A stretch of 64,000 bases of DNA from contig DASTYT010000124.1 in NCBI GenBank assembly GCA_035764725.1, positions 1-64,000 of the forward strand. Reading direction: 5' to 3'. The notes below the pieces were generated by a model that saw only the letters and a list, made by a program, of their open reading frames with translations, had not been told where the DNA came from and did no database searches. The translations under genes were made by a program, and so were the position numbers. Source of the stretch: Candidatus Methylomirabilota bacterium (GTDB lineage Bacteria; Methylomirabilota; Methylomirabilia; Rokubacteriales; CSP1-6). Positions 1-8,666 of this stretch are shown here, one piece after another (position 1 is the stretch's first letter; each line of letters opens with the position of its first letter).

Positions 1-1
1 C

Positions 2-1057
2 ATTCGATCCGGCGGCGAGCCGGGACTCCCCGTCGTGATCCGCGCCAAGGATCCCCTGCAGCCGCCCCGCATCGTCTACGGCGGCAATACGGCCAACGTG
101 ATCGACCTGCGGGCGGATCACGTGACCATCCGAGGGCTCGCCATCGGGCCCACCCAGCGGGAGGTCGACGGGATCAGGATATTCGCCCGGAGAGGAATCA
201 CGATCGAGGACTGCCAGTTCAGCGGGCTGGGCGGGATTGCCGTCGTCGCCGACCACAATTCCAGTCAGGGGCTCACCGTCCGCCGAAACGACATTCGCAA
301 CTCGGAGTCGACGGCGATGTATTTCGGCTGCCACGATGGCTTTACCTGCGTGGCGACCGACCTCACCATCGAGGGAAACTACGTTTATACCGTGCGGGCG
401 CCCGACCCCGAGATCGGCTACGGCATCCAGGTGAAGCTCAACTCGAGCGGCGTCATCCGAGGCAACATGGTCCTCGATACCAAGGGGCCGGGGATCATGG
501 TGTACGGCGCGTCGGACACCAGCCGCGGCTCATTGATTGAGGGCAACGTGGTGATGGGATCCGTTCGGTCTTCGGGTATCGTTGCCGGCGGCGGGCCGGC
601 GGTGATCCGCAACAATGTCTCGGTTGGGAACGCGATGGCCGGCGTGAGCATCGAGGACTACGCTCGACGTGGGATGCTACGCGCCGTGGTGGTCGCGCAC
701 AACACTCTTTATCGAAACGAGCAGGGGGCGGTCACGGTCGCTCGAAGCGGACACATCGACGTCACCGTGATGAACAACGCCGTCCATAGCCGCCCGGGGA
801 GTCCCATCTTGCCCGAGCCTCAACCTGGTCTCCGCATGACCGGGAACATCGACTGTCGAGCCGTCGTCTGCTTCCTGAATCCTGAGGCCGACGACTTCTC
901 GCCGCTCCCCGGGGGACCTTTGATTGGGGCGGGGACCGTTCTGGCGACGTCTTGGACGCCCGCCCGGGATCTCTTCGGCGCCCCACGGCCCGTCCCACCC
1001 AGCACCGGTGCCATCGAAGGGCTCCACGGCTCCATCCGACTCGCACCCAGGCCCTGA
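2..1057 (+). CDS. Right-handed parallel beta-helix repeat protein (5' end outside window)
   Basis: The frame is open from the first bases of the window, so the N-terminus is missing; the GTG at 35 is internal to an evident beta-helix segment. The visible part of about 350 residues consists of short repeating strands with turns such as NDIRNS, GNYVYT, GNMVLDT, NNVSVGN and NNAVHS, typical of pectate-lyase-like beta-helices (Beta_helix / NosD-type). Such folds bind, cleave or epimerise polysaccharides outside the cell; no specific activity can be read from the sequence. The C-terminus ends in APRP with no PEP-CTERM sorting tail. It converges on the PrsR gene, 26 bases away. Being next to an exopolysaccharide locus suggests a role on secreted glycan, which is inference. 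Confidence 0.75.
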   Translation: MRSGGEPGLPVVIRAKDPLQPPRIVYGGNTANVIDLRADHVTIRGLAIGPTQREVDGIRIFARRGITIEDCQFSGLGGIAVVADHNSSQGLTVRRNDIRNSESTAMYFGCHDGFTCVATDLTIEGNYVYTVRAPDPEIGYGIQVKLNSSGVIRGNMVLDTKGPGIMVYGASDTSRGSLIEGNVVMGSVRSSGIVAGGGPAVIRNNVSVGNAMAGVSIEDYARRGMLRAVVVAHNTLYRNEQGAVTVARSGHIDVTVMNNAVHSRPGSPILPEPQPGLRMTGNIDCRAVVCFLNPEADDFSPLPGGPLIGAGTVLATSWTPARDLFGAPRPVPPSTGAIEGLHGSIRLAPRP

Positions 1058-1083
1058 ACTCCGAGGGGACGCAAGGAATCCGT

Positions 1084-2445
1084 CTAGCGAAAATCCTTGG
1101 CGTTGATCCCGTGCTTGTCGAGCAGCCCGTGCAGGGTGGGCCGGCTGACCCTCAACTCGCGCGCGGCTTGGCTCACGTTGCCACGGTGTCGGCTGAGTAC
1201 CTCCACGAGCGTCTGGCGCTCCACGCGCTCGCGCGTGTCGCGGAGCGAGCCGGTCTGGGCGGGCTCCGCTGGCATCAGGTCAAGATCCGACGGTACGATC
1301 ACACGGCCCCGACTCATGATGACGGCACGACTCACTCGATTCTCCATCTCGCGCACATTACCGGGCCAGCCATGTGCCATTATGGCCTGGATCGCGTCCG
1401 GGCCAAATCGCACCCGGCGGCGATGCTCTTGCCCTGCGCGCTCGAGGAAGCGGTTCGCGATGAGCAGGACATCCTCACCGCGCTCGCGAAGGGGCGGCAG
1501 ATCAATGGTCACCACGGAGAGGCGATAGTAGAGGTCCTCCCGGAAGAGACCCTGCTGCAGGTGGCTCTTGAGGTTCCGGTTGGTCGCCGCGATCACCCGA
1601 AGGTCCACTGCGATGGGCTGCCGTCCGCCCAACCGTTCGATCGTCCGCTCCTGGAGGAATCGAAGGATTTTCACCTGGAGATGTACCGGGAGCTCCCCAA
1701 TCTCATCGAGGAACAGCGTGCCCCGATTGGCGAGCTCGAACTTGCCCTGGCGCTGAACGTGCGCGCCGGTATAGGCGCCTCGCTCGTGGCCAAATAGCTC
1801 TGACTCCAGAAGGGTCTCGGGAATCGCCCCGCAGTTGATGGCGACGAAGGGGCCATCCTTTCGCGCGCTCCGGCTGTGGATGGCGCGGGCAATCAACTCC
1901 TTGCCGGTGCCGCTCTCCCCCTCGATGAGGACGGTGGCGTCCGTCTTCGCCACGCGCAGAACCACGGCGAAGATCTCTCGCATTCGCGGAGTGCTCCCGA
2001 TGAGCTCCTCGAAGCGGATCGTGCTCTCGCGGGCCTGCGCGGCTGCTTCTCCCTCGCGGCCCAGGTCAGCCAGATAGGCGGCGCGGCGCAGCACCACCTT
2101 GTATTCGTCGAGGTCGATGGGCTTCAGATAGTAGTCAAAGGCGCCCAGCTGCACAGCGCGGAGCGCGTTCTCCCGGTCGTTATTGCCGGTCACGACCACC
2201 ACCTTGGTGGTGGAAGACGCGCGGAGGATCTCGTCGAGGGTCTTCAAGCCTTCCTCGGCTCCGTCGGCATCCGGCGGCAGGCCGAGGTCCAGGCTCACCA
2301 CCTGCGGTTGCACCTCGTGGAAGAGGGCCACGGCCTGCGCGCGATCTTCCGCAAACCAAAGGGTGTAGTCGTCACGGAGGGCGTACTTCACTTGGGTACG
2401 GATGCTCTCGTCGTCGTCCACGACCAGAAGCTTCGGTTTGGTCAT
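1084..2445 (-). CDS. prsR: PEP-CTERM system sigma-54 response regulator PrsR
   Basis: 453 residues with three domains. The receiver (about 1-125) has acidic DDD at 10-12, the probable phospho-Asp D53 in SLDLGLPP, and a Lys in YYLKPID. The AAA+ sigma-54 interaction domain (about 150-385) has Walker A GESGTGKE, the sigma-54 contact loop GAYTGA and GWPGNVREMEN. A Fis-type helix-turn-helix (about 410-453) ends the protein. Overall layout and the VTGNNDRENAL segment match the PrsR family (TIGR02915 type, recognised from memory). In known systems PrsR, phosphorylated by PrsK, activates RpoN-dependent promoters of PEP-CTERM and polysaccharide genes. It is the last gene of the long minus-strand run, 26 bases after the EpsI-like gene. 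Stop codon is TAG. Likely targets include the four -24/-12 promoters found in this window. Confidence 0.93.
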   Translation of the reverse strand: MTKPKLLVVDDDESIRTQVKYALRDDYTLWFAEDRAQAVALFHEVQPQVVSLDLGLPPDADGAEEGLKTLDEILRASSTTKVVVVTGNNDRENALRAVQLGAFDYYLKPIDLDEYKVVLRRAAYLADLGREGEAAAQARESTIRFEELIGSTPRMREIFAVVLRVAKTDATVLIEGESGTGKELIARAIHSRSARKDGPFVAINCGAIPETLLESELFGHERGAYTGAHVQRQGKFELANRGTLFLDEIGELPVHLQVKILRFLQERTIERLGGRQPIAVDLRVIAATNRNLKSHLQQGLFREDLYYRLSVVTIDLPPLRERGEDVLLIANRFLERAGQEHRRRVRFGPDAIQAIMAHGWPGNVREMENRVSRAVIMSRGRVIVPSDLDLMPAEPAQTGSLRDTRERVERQTLVEVLSRHRGNVSQAARELRVSRPTLHGLLDKHGINAKDFR

Positions 2446-2471
2446 GCGCGTGGTCTCCCTCGTGCCCGCCG

Positions 2472-3116
2472 CTAGCGGGGCAGACTCCCGAGCAGGGTCG
2501 GGTAGAACACCCGAAGGAATTCGGCTTGGCGGGCGAGCACGGCCTGATCCTCCTCGCCGGCCTGGACAGGAGAGGCTATCCGGATCAACGCCCCCTCAGA
2601 CCTGCCTCGCACCAGTCGATTGTACAAGAGGCGGGCCCGATACCCATGATCGCTGGCGACGGCCACGCCGCCGATCTCGTACCAGTACAGAAGGGCATAT
2701 CGCTGGCCGCCCGTCTCGATGAGCACGAGATTTGCCCGAAGGCCCGCGCCGGCCGCGGCGCCCAAGGGTAGCGTGACCTCACGCTCGGAGATCTGGGACC
2801 ACCCTCCCCCGGGGAAGACGAATTCCCGGGCGGCGGCACGCCGAGACTCGTCCTGAGAGGGGAAGTACTCCACGAGCACCCACTCGGTCTCCGTGCCCCG
2901 GGTGTAGCCGCGCGCCAACCGGAGTGGCGCCCGCCCGTCGGATCGCAAGACGCTTTCCGGCGCCTCGTGCGTTTCCGCCCATCCGACGGGCACGGGAAGG
3001 GCGTCGAGTCGACCCCGCAGCGGAGTCTCCGCGGCACCGTTGGGCATCCCGACCGCGATCCCGGTGGCCACCAGCAACGCCAGGGCACTCAACGAAAAGA
3101 CCGTCTCCCGCCTCAT
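2472..3116 (-). CDS. epsI: EpsI-family exosortase-associated protein
   Basis: 214 residues from the ATG at 3116, chosen because it forms an ATGA overlap with the exosortase stop and begins with a signal/anchor-like segment (MRRETVFSLSALALLV). An upstream in-frame start would lie inside the exosortase gene. Family features are PVGW near the N-terminus, WVLVEYFPSQ, FPGGGW, LLYWYEI and a C-terminal GALIRIASPV, typical of the EpsI/DUF3485 group that is encoded next to or fused to exosortases. Function is not established; a role in exopolysaccharide export or exosortase activity is assumed in the literature. Here the position before PGGGW that is usually Cys in this family, as I recall it, is Phe. 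Confidence 0.85.
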   Translation of the reverse strand: MRRETVFSLSALALLVATGIAVGMPNGAAETPLRGRLDALPVPVGWAETHEAPESVLRSDGRAPLRLARGYTRGTETEWVLVEYFPSQDESRRAAAREFVFPGGGWSQISEREVTLPLGAAAGAGLRANLVLIETGGQRYALLYWYEIGGVAVASDHGYRARLLYNRLVRGRSEGALIRIASPVQAGEEDQAVLARQAEFLRVFYPTLLGSLPR

Positions 3117-3979
3117 GCCGAGCGCCCTCGGACGGCGCGCACCAGGATCGAGTCCAGGATCATCAGCAGAAAGAATGTGAAGAGAAAATTCACCGTGCCG
3201 TTGAACATATGGTAGCTGGTATGGAGCGTCCAAAGCCCGATCCAGTAGGCCGCCGCCGCCGTGCTGGTGATTCGCACGATGTTGGCGCCGATCGCCAGGG
3301 GCAGCGTGGCCACGATCAAGGTCAGACGGAGCCAGGTGGGCCGCTGAGCCACCGCCGCATACGCGACGCCCAGCGACAGGAGAGCGGCGATGGCTGGGAT
3401 GCTGCTACAGGCGTCGGCAACCTCCAAGTTCACGTTCGGCAGATGCAGCAGGACGCCGTCGTGATAGACGGGAATGCCCATCAGTCGCAGGAGCGCGGCG
3501 GTGGCATCGGCATCGAAGAGGCGAGATCGATACGTCACCTGCTTAACCGTGCCCCACGGAAGCGGGATCATGAAAAGCAGGTACACGATACCGGGCCAGG
3601 TCTGACCGGTGATGCGACCGCCGGCGAGGAGGAGCGAAAGCCCCAGCAGCAGAGGGACGAGGGCGATCCTCGCCATGAAGGGCTCGTTCGCGCGCATGCC
3701 CAGCGTGAACACCAGCAGCCCGGCAATCAGCACCGGAAAACCCCATGCCGTCGGCGTCAGGGGAAGCGCGCGAATCCGCTCCCGCCGAGCCCAGATGAGA
3801 TAGCCGGCAATGAACGGAATGGCGAACCCGTGAGAAAGGTTTGGGAACTTGGTCCACTCGTAGACGAGGGTGGGCACGAGAGGCACATAGAGGGCCAGTG
3901 CCGCGACCCACGGAGGCAGAAACCATATCCACGTGGCTCGATCGCGTAGCGCAGGGGCCGCGGTGGTCGCAGTCGTCAT
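3113..3979 (-). CDS. xrtA: Exosortase (XrtA/EpsH-type) membrane transpeptidase
   Basis: 288 residues, largely hydrophobic with about eight predicted membrane spans. The exosortase/archaeosortase catalytic triad is visible: Cys191 in ADACSSIP, Arg236 in NIVRIT and His257 in YHMFNG. Exosortases cut C-terminal PEP-CTERM tails at the inner membrane and are linked to exopolysaccharide loci. The neighbours EpsI, PrsK and PrsR and several exosortase-A-associated glycosyltransferases support the XrtA assignment, although the ACSSIP context differs a little from the ACSG form common in Proteobacteria, so another exosortase subfamily is possible. Start ATG at 3979 overlaps the PrsK stop (ATGA), and its own stop overlaps the EpsI start, so the genes are probably translationally coupled. 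Confidence 0.9.
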   Translation of the reverse strand: MTTATTAAPALRDRATWIWFLPPWVAALALYVPLVPTLVYEWTKFPNLSHGFAIPFIAGYLIWARRERIRALPLTPTAWGFPVLIAGLLVFTLGMRANEPFMARIALVPLLLGLSLLLAGGRITGQTWPGIVYLLFMIPLPWGTVKQVTYRSRLFDADATAALLRLMGIPVYHDGVLLHLPNVNLEVADACSSIPAIAALLSLGVAYAAVAQRPTWLRLTLIVATLPLAIGANIVRITSTAAAAYWIGLWTLHTSYHMFNGTVNFLFTFFLLMILDSILVRAVRGRSA

Positions 3980-6078
3980 GGCTTGGCTTCACCCGCGCCA
4001 TGCCGCGCGAGGGGCAGGCGCAGGCGGAACACGCTGCCCATACCTTCGCGGCTCGTGACCTCGATTCTCCCTCCATGGGCCTCCACGATGCCCTTGGCCT
4101 GATAGAGGCCGATGCCCCAGCCCCCACTCTTCGTGGACTTGAACGGCGCAAATAGCGACTTCTGGATGAACTCCGCCGACATGCCACACCCGGTGTCCGC
4201 CACTTCGCATACCACCGCCCCGGCCTCTTCGTAGCTTCGCACGGTCACCGTACCGCTGCCCTTCATGGACTCCACCGCGTTGGTCACGAGGTTTTGGATA
4301 ACCTTGAGCAGCGCCTCGGCGTCGCCGGGTACGGTCGAGATCGCGCCGAACTCCTTCACGAGGCTCACGCGCCCGCCATCGAGCGGCCGCGTCGCCTCCA
4401 GGGCGAGCGCCGAGAGATCCACGGGGTCGGTACGCAAGCGCCCCGCTTCGGGCGCCGCGGTGAGGCGGGCGAGGAGCATCTTCTGGCGGTCCACCGTCCG
4501 GGAGAGGGTCTTGAGCGCGTCCTTCTGGAACTCGGGATCATCGAAGTGCTGCAGCGCGTTCTGGCTGAGCATCGAGAGCGCCGCCACCGCGTTCTTGAGG
4601 TCGTGGATCACGAACGAGGTGAGCCGATGGAACGCTTCGAACTCGCGCGCCTGGGCCAGCGTCTCGGACAGGCGCGCGGTGGTGATGGCGCCGGCGGCCT
4701 GCTCGCCCACCGTCATGAAGAACTCGAGGTCCTCCGCGGTGAAGGGATTGGCCGCGCGCTCCGGCCCCACCAGCATGAGCCCGACGAGGTGGTCTGACCA
4801 GCGTAGAGGCACCGCCACCGCCCCTTCTCCGAGCAGAGACCCCGGGGGCTCCTCTCGAAGCGCCCCTGACAGCAGCACCGGTTGCGTTTCGCCAGCGAGC
4901 CGGGCCGGGAGCGGCGCGCTGGGCTCGAGCACGGTAGGAATCCCCCCCAGCTCTACCTCGCCGGCGAGATGGAAGCGTCCGCCGTGGGCCTCCGCGAGGT
5001 ACAGCGCGCCGCGTGCGGAGCCGGCGGCCTCGGTAACTCCGCTGATGAGCTCCGGCCCCAGCTCGTCGAGGGAGATTCGCGAGCCGAGGCGCTCGGTGAA
5101 GCGGAGCCACTGCTCCCGGTAGTCGTACTTCGTCCGATAGAAATGTCGCGCGATGAAGCGCTTGAGCCGCCAGCGCACGTTCTCGGACAGGAGCACCGAG
5201 CCCAGCGCCAGCGCAGAGACGAAGATCAGGACCGAGCTCCACAGGAGCTCTTCGGGAATGCCCAGGTAGTTCAAGAGCCAGCCGAGCGCCCCCACGACGA
5301 GCAGATAGCCGCCCAGCGCCACCACCACGAGCGAGCGATAGACGAGGTCGCGGGACACCGTGACCTCGGAGCGGAGGAACCGGGTCCGGATGAGCGAGGC
5401 ACCGACCGCCAGATTCCCGAGCACCAGCGTAGCGGCGGCCGTGGTGAGGTACACCCCCAGCAGCACGTGGAACAGGAGCATCTGGCTGAGGAGGAAGAAG
5501 CGGACGAGGAAGACCCCGCCGAGGCCGACCACGAGGTACTTCATGCGCCAACGATCCTCGTGGCGTGATCCCCGGAGATAGGTGTCGAGCGCGCCGAGGA
5601 GCGCGACGGTGACGATGAGCTGAACAATGGTGGAAATCTGGCCGACCCGATCAAGCTGCGCGGCGTAGAAGGGAGCCGGGATATCCGGGAGCCTGAAGGC
5701 CGGCTGGGTCGCCACCGCCAACGCGACCCCCCCGAGCGCCAAACCCCCCGCGCCATGGCCGAGCCTCAGCGGCGTCGACCACCGCGCCGCGACAGGCGCG
5801 AAGAGGCTCACCACGAACACGCCCCACGGCACCAGGAGCCCCAGCGACGCGACCTGATGGGCGCGGAGCCAGAAGAGGCGATCCTCGACCTGCTCGGTCA
5901 CTGTGACGAGGGCGAAGGCGGCGCCCGCCTCCGCCGCGAAGCCGACCATGCCGAGTACGAAGCTCCACTTCGTCACGGGGCGCGAGGCGCCGAAGGCCGC
6001 GCCCAGAGCCAGCAGCAGCGCGGAGAGCGCCGCCGCGGCCAGGGTCACGCCGTGGACGGAGGAGCCGAAGGTATCCAT
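3976..6078 (-). CDS. prsK: PEP-CTERM system sensor histidine kinase PrsK
   Basis: 700 residues. The first 300 or so contain roughly eight to ten membrane helices, followed by a GAF-like domain (about 325-460). The histidine kinase core has the phospho-acceptor His492 in VIHDLKNAV. The ATPase domain carries NLVTNAVES, ADTGCGMS and GGWGIGLYQAK. This order (TIGR02916 type) is that of PrsK, partner of PrsR, which lies two genes downstream. The H-box followed by DLKN is characteristic of this group. The start codon overlaps the stop of the preceding ligase gene (TGATG). The signal sensed is unknown. Confidence 0.92.
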   Translation of the reverse strand: MDTFGSSVHGVTLAAAALSALLLALGAAFGASRPVTKWSFVLGMVGFAAEAGAAFALVTVTEQVEDRLFWLRAHQVASLGLLVPWGVFVVSLFAPVAARWSTPLRLGHGAGGLALGGVALAVATQPAFRLPDIPAPFYAAQLDRVGQISTIVQLIVTVALLGALDTYLRGSRHEDRWRMKYLVVGLGGVFLVRFFLLSQMLLFHVLLGVYLTTAAATLVLGNLAVGASLIRTRFLRSEVTVSRDLVYRSLVVVALGGYLLVVGALGWLLNYLGIPEELLWSSVLIFVSALALGSVLLSENVRWRLKRFIARHFYRTKYDYREQWLRFTERLGSRISLDELGPELISGVTEAAGSARGALYLAEAHGGRFHLAGEVELGGIPTVLEPSAPLPARLAGETQPVLLSGALREEPPGSLLGEGAVAVPLRWSDHLVGLMLVGPERAANPFTAEDLEFFMTVGEQAAGAITTARLSETLAQAREFEAFHRLTSFVIHDLKNAVAALSMLSQNALQHFDDPEFQKDALKTLSRTVDRQKMLLARLTAAPEAGRLRTDPVDLSALALEATRPLDGGRVSLVKEFGAISTVPGDAEALLKVIQNLVTNAVESMKGSGTVTVRSYEEAGAVVCEVADTGCGMSAEFIQKSLFAPFKSTKSGGWGIGLYQAKGIVEAHGGRIEVTSREGMGSVFRLRLPLARHGAGEAKP

Positions 6079-7439
6079 CAGGCGGCGCCCGCCAGCGCGC
6101 TCACGTGCGCGTCCGCCACGCGGGAGATCACGTAGCGATGCTTCCCCGACGGGCTCGCGACAGAGTCCGCCACCTCGACCTCGATGCGTGCGCTGCCCTC
6201 GAAGAGCCCGCCGATGCGGGCGGCGATGGCGACGCGTGCGGCAGCGGGCAGCTCCCCCGCCGGCACGACGCGCACCCGGACGTAATCAAGCGCCTCCTGC
6301 ACCACCTGGAACTCGCGCACGCCGGGCGCGTCGCGCAGCACGTAGATCACGGCAAGCGCGTGCATCAGCTTCCCCGAGGGCGTCACGAGGAAATCGGTGC
6401 GGCGCCCCTCCACGCGCGCAAGCCGCGGGAGCCCTCGGCCGCACGCGCACGGTGTGGGCTCCAGCGCGCCGATGTCGCCGGTGCGGTAGCGGATGATCGG
6501 CAGCGCGTACGATTCCAGGTTGGTGAGCACAAGCTCGCCGGAGGTCTCGCCGGGCGCCGCGGGCAGCACCTCGACGTGCATGCCCTCGGCGGCGATGTGG
6601 AGGCCGCCGGCGGGGCATTCCAGCGCCACGAGTCCGCCGTCACGGCAACCATACTCGACGGCCACGGGACTGTGGAACGCTGCGGCGATGGCCGCGCGCT
6701 GGAAATCGTAGAGGGGCTCGGCAGTGGTGAAGACGGCGCGCGGCGCGTCGGCCGGGGGCAGGCCGCCGGTGCGATCGAGGTATCCCGCGAGCAGGGCGAG
6801 GGCGCTCGCGTAGCCGTAGAGCTTCCCGGGGCGATAGGCCCGCACCACGGCGGCGTAGCGGGCCAGGGCGGGCTCGCCCAGGTCGAACGCCGAGAGCAGT
6901 CGCGAATTCAAGAACCAGTCGCGCAGGGACCGGAGGCGGTCTTGCCGGCCCAGCTCGATGGGCGAGCCCCAGAGCGCGACCTCGCGGGTTCCCATGTCGG
7001 CGCCAAACCAGCGGTGGGCGCGCAGACGCGCGGCGTCGGTGAACGCCGAGCGCTCGCGGTCAACGAACACGGTCACGGGCGCCCCGGTGGAGCCGCCGGT
7101 GCTCAGCCGCTGGACACCGCGCAGAGGCGTCCGCGGCTGAAGGTCGACCAAGCGCTCGCGGAGAATGTCCTTGGTCAGGGCAGGCACACGCGCGAAGTCG
7201 TCGAACGACTGGACGCGCGCGGGGTCGATCCCATGCGCATCGAGCAGACGACCGTAGTAGGGCACTTCACGATGAGCCCAGGTCAGATGCCGGCGGAGGC
7301 GCTCGAGCTGCAGCGCACGCAAGGCGTCCGGCGTGAGCCACTGCGTGCGCTCGAGCTCGGCGAGCTTGGCATGCGTGGGCTTCCCCTTCAGGCGCTCGTG
7401 CAGCGGGAAGACCACACGGTTGACCAGGACCGGGTGCAT
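6078..7439 (-). CDS. CapK/phenylacetate-CoA-ligase-like adenylate-forming protein
   Basis: 453 residues from the ATG at 7439, which shares one base with the upstream stop (TGATG); longer upstream starts would run through the neighbouring glycosyltransferase. The adenylation-domain motifs LSTGGSTGAPV (ATP-binding loop) and IIRYRTGDIG are present, followed by a Cys-containing CACGRGLPRL segment and a small C-terminal lid domain. It resembles the CapK/coenzyme F390 synthetase branch of AMP-forming ligases. Such genes are common in capsule and exosortase loci, where they are thought to activate an acyl or amino acid substituent; the substrate is not known. Its place in the cluster suggests decoration of the glycan or of a carrier. 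Confidence 0.85.
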   Translation of the reverse strand: MHPVLVNRVVFPLHERLKGKPTHAKLAELERTQWLTPDALRALQLERLRRHLTWAHREVPYYGRLLDAHGIDPARVQSFDDFARVPALTKDILRERLVDLQPRTPLRGVQRLSTGGSTGAPVTVFVDRERSAFTDAARLRAHRWFGADMGTREVALWGSPIELGRQDRLRSLRDWFLNSRLLSAFDLGEPALARYAAVVRAYRPGKLYGYASALALLAGYLDRTGGLPPADAPRAVFTTAEPLYDFQRAAIAAAFHSPVAVEYGCRDGGLVALECPAGGLHIAAEGMHVEVLPAAPGETSGELVLTNLESYALPIIRYRTGDIGALEPTPCACGRGLPRLARVEGRRTDFLVTPSGKLMHALAVIYVLRDAPGVREFQVVQEALDYVRVRVVPAGELPAAARVAIAARIGGLFEGSARIEVEVADSVASPSGKHRYVISRVADAHVSALAGAA

Positions 7440-8665
7440 CAGCGACGCGCCTCCGCCTCCGGCTCCGAAAGGCCCGTCAGCGCCCCCTCGGGACCGAGCA
7501 CCCGCCGGAACTCGTCGAGGACTCCACGCACCGCGCTGTCCCAGGAATGGGCCTGGGCGTGGGCAACGAGGAGATGTGGGTCCCACCGCCGCTCCAGGCC
7601 CTCCCCGATCGCCGCGGCCAGCGCGCGATCGTCCTGCGCGGGCACGAGGATGCCCAGGCCCTCGTGGCTCACGATCTCGGCGTTGCCGCCGACGCGGGTG
7701 CTCACCACCGGTGTCCCACAGGCGAGCGACTCCAGCAGCACGTTCGCCCAGCCCTCCGAGCGGGTAGCGAGACAGAAGAGGTCGGCGGCAGCCAGCCACG
7801 CTGCGATCTCGTCGTGGGGCCGCTCGCCCACCAGGCGCACGCGGTCCGACACGCCGAGGCGCGCCGCCGTGCCTTCGATGAGCGGGCGCGCCGAGTCGCC
7901 GGCCCGGTCGCCGCCCACGATCACGTAGAGGAGATCCGGGAAGCGCTTCGCGAGCGTGGGAAGCTGGGCGACCACGCGATGGTGGCCCTTACCTTCGTTG
8001 AGCCCGCCCACCGAGAGGATGATGGTGCGGTCCAGCGGCAGGCCGAGCGCCCGCCGTGCGTCCGCGGGCTCGCGCGGGACGAACACTTCGGCGTCCACGC
8101 CGTTGGGGATCACACGGATATGCTCGGCGGGGACACCGAGTCCGGCCGCGACCTCCTTCAGCGACTGGCTCACCGCGAGGACGCGCGCCGCGCGGCGCAT
8201 CGCCCAGCGAAGCTGGGGGCGGTGGAGGGGATAGTGGCGCAGTCGCACGATGCTCCCGCGCAGTGTGATCACCACCGGCACGCGGAGGAGCCCGCCCAGC
8301 AGCGCGGCGGCGACGCCGTCCGGATAGGCGAAGTGCGCGTCGATGAGGTCGAATGGGAAGCGCCTTCGGAGCCGCAGCAGGAAGGGAAGGAGGCACGCCG
8401 CGTAGAGCATGCCGTCGCTCCACTTGGCGTAACGCGGCACGCAGAGGACGCGGGGGTGATAGACGCGGAAGCCCTCCTGTCCCTCGGTGGAAGGCACGCC
8501 CGCCCAGTGCGGGCGAATCCAGCTGTTGCCGGGGAACCATGGCACCGGGGCCACGACGGACACGTCGCAGTGCCTGGCAACCCGGCGCATCCGCTCCGCG
8601 ACGAACACCCCGAAGGCGGGCTGCTGAATGTTCGGGAACACCGTGCTCAGCGTGAGGACGCGCAT
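7439..8665 (-). CDS. Glycosyltransferase family 4
   Basis: 408 residues with the GT-B fold of family GT4. The N-terminal domain begins MRVLTLSTVFPN and includes DAHFAYPDGVAA. The C-terminal nucleotide-sugar domain has IPNGVD, a GKGH loop, and the E-x7-E pair in SEGWANVLLES followed by GTPVVSTRVGGN. It would transfer a sugar to the growing lipid-linked glycan on the cytoplasmic face of the membrane. The sugar cannot be predicted. It starts one base after the upstream glycosyltransferase gene ends and overlaps the CapK-like gene, so all three are likely co-translated. Confidence 0.92.
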   Translation of the reverse strand: MRVLTLSTVFPNIQQPAFGVFVAERMRRVARHCDVSVVAPVPWFPGNSWIRPHWAGVPSTEGQEGFRVYHPRVLCVPRYAKWSDGMLYAACLLPFLLRLRRRFPFDLIDAHFAYPDGVAAALLGGLLRVPVVITLRGSIVRLRHYPLHRPQLRWAMRRAARVLAVSQSLKEVAAGLGVPAEHIRVIPNGVDAEVFVPREPADARRALGLPLDRTIILSVGGLNEGKGHHRVVAQLPTLAKRFPDLLYVIVGGDRAGDSARPLIEGTAARLGVSDRVRLVGERPHDEIAAWLAAADLFCLATRSEGWANVLLESLACGTPVVSTRVGGNAEIVSHEGLGILVPAQDDRALAAAIGEGLERRWDPHLLVAHAQAHSWDSAVRGVLDEFRRVLGPEGALTGLSEPEAEARR

Positions 8666-8666
8666 G

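Noticed and set aside
2..1057. Beta-helix protein as a PEP-CTERM target
   Set aside because: Its C-terminus has no PEP motif, membrane helix or basic cluster.
1366..1385. Sigma-54-like GG/GC spacing around the GTGCCA at 1379
   Set aside because: It lies inside PrsR coding sequence and the -12 box is poor; such partial matches are expected by chance.
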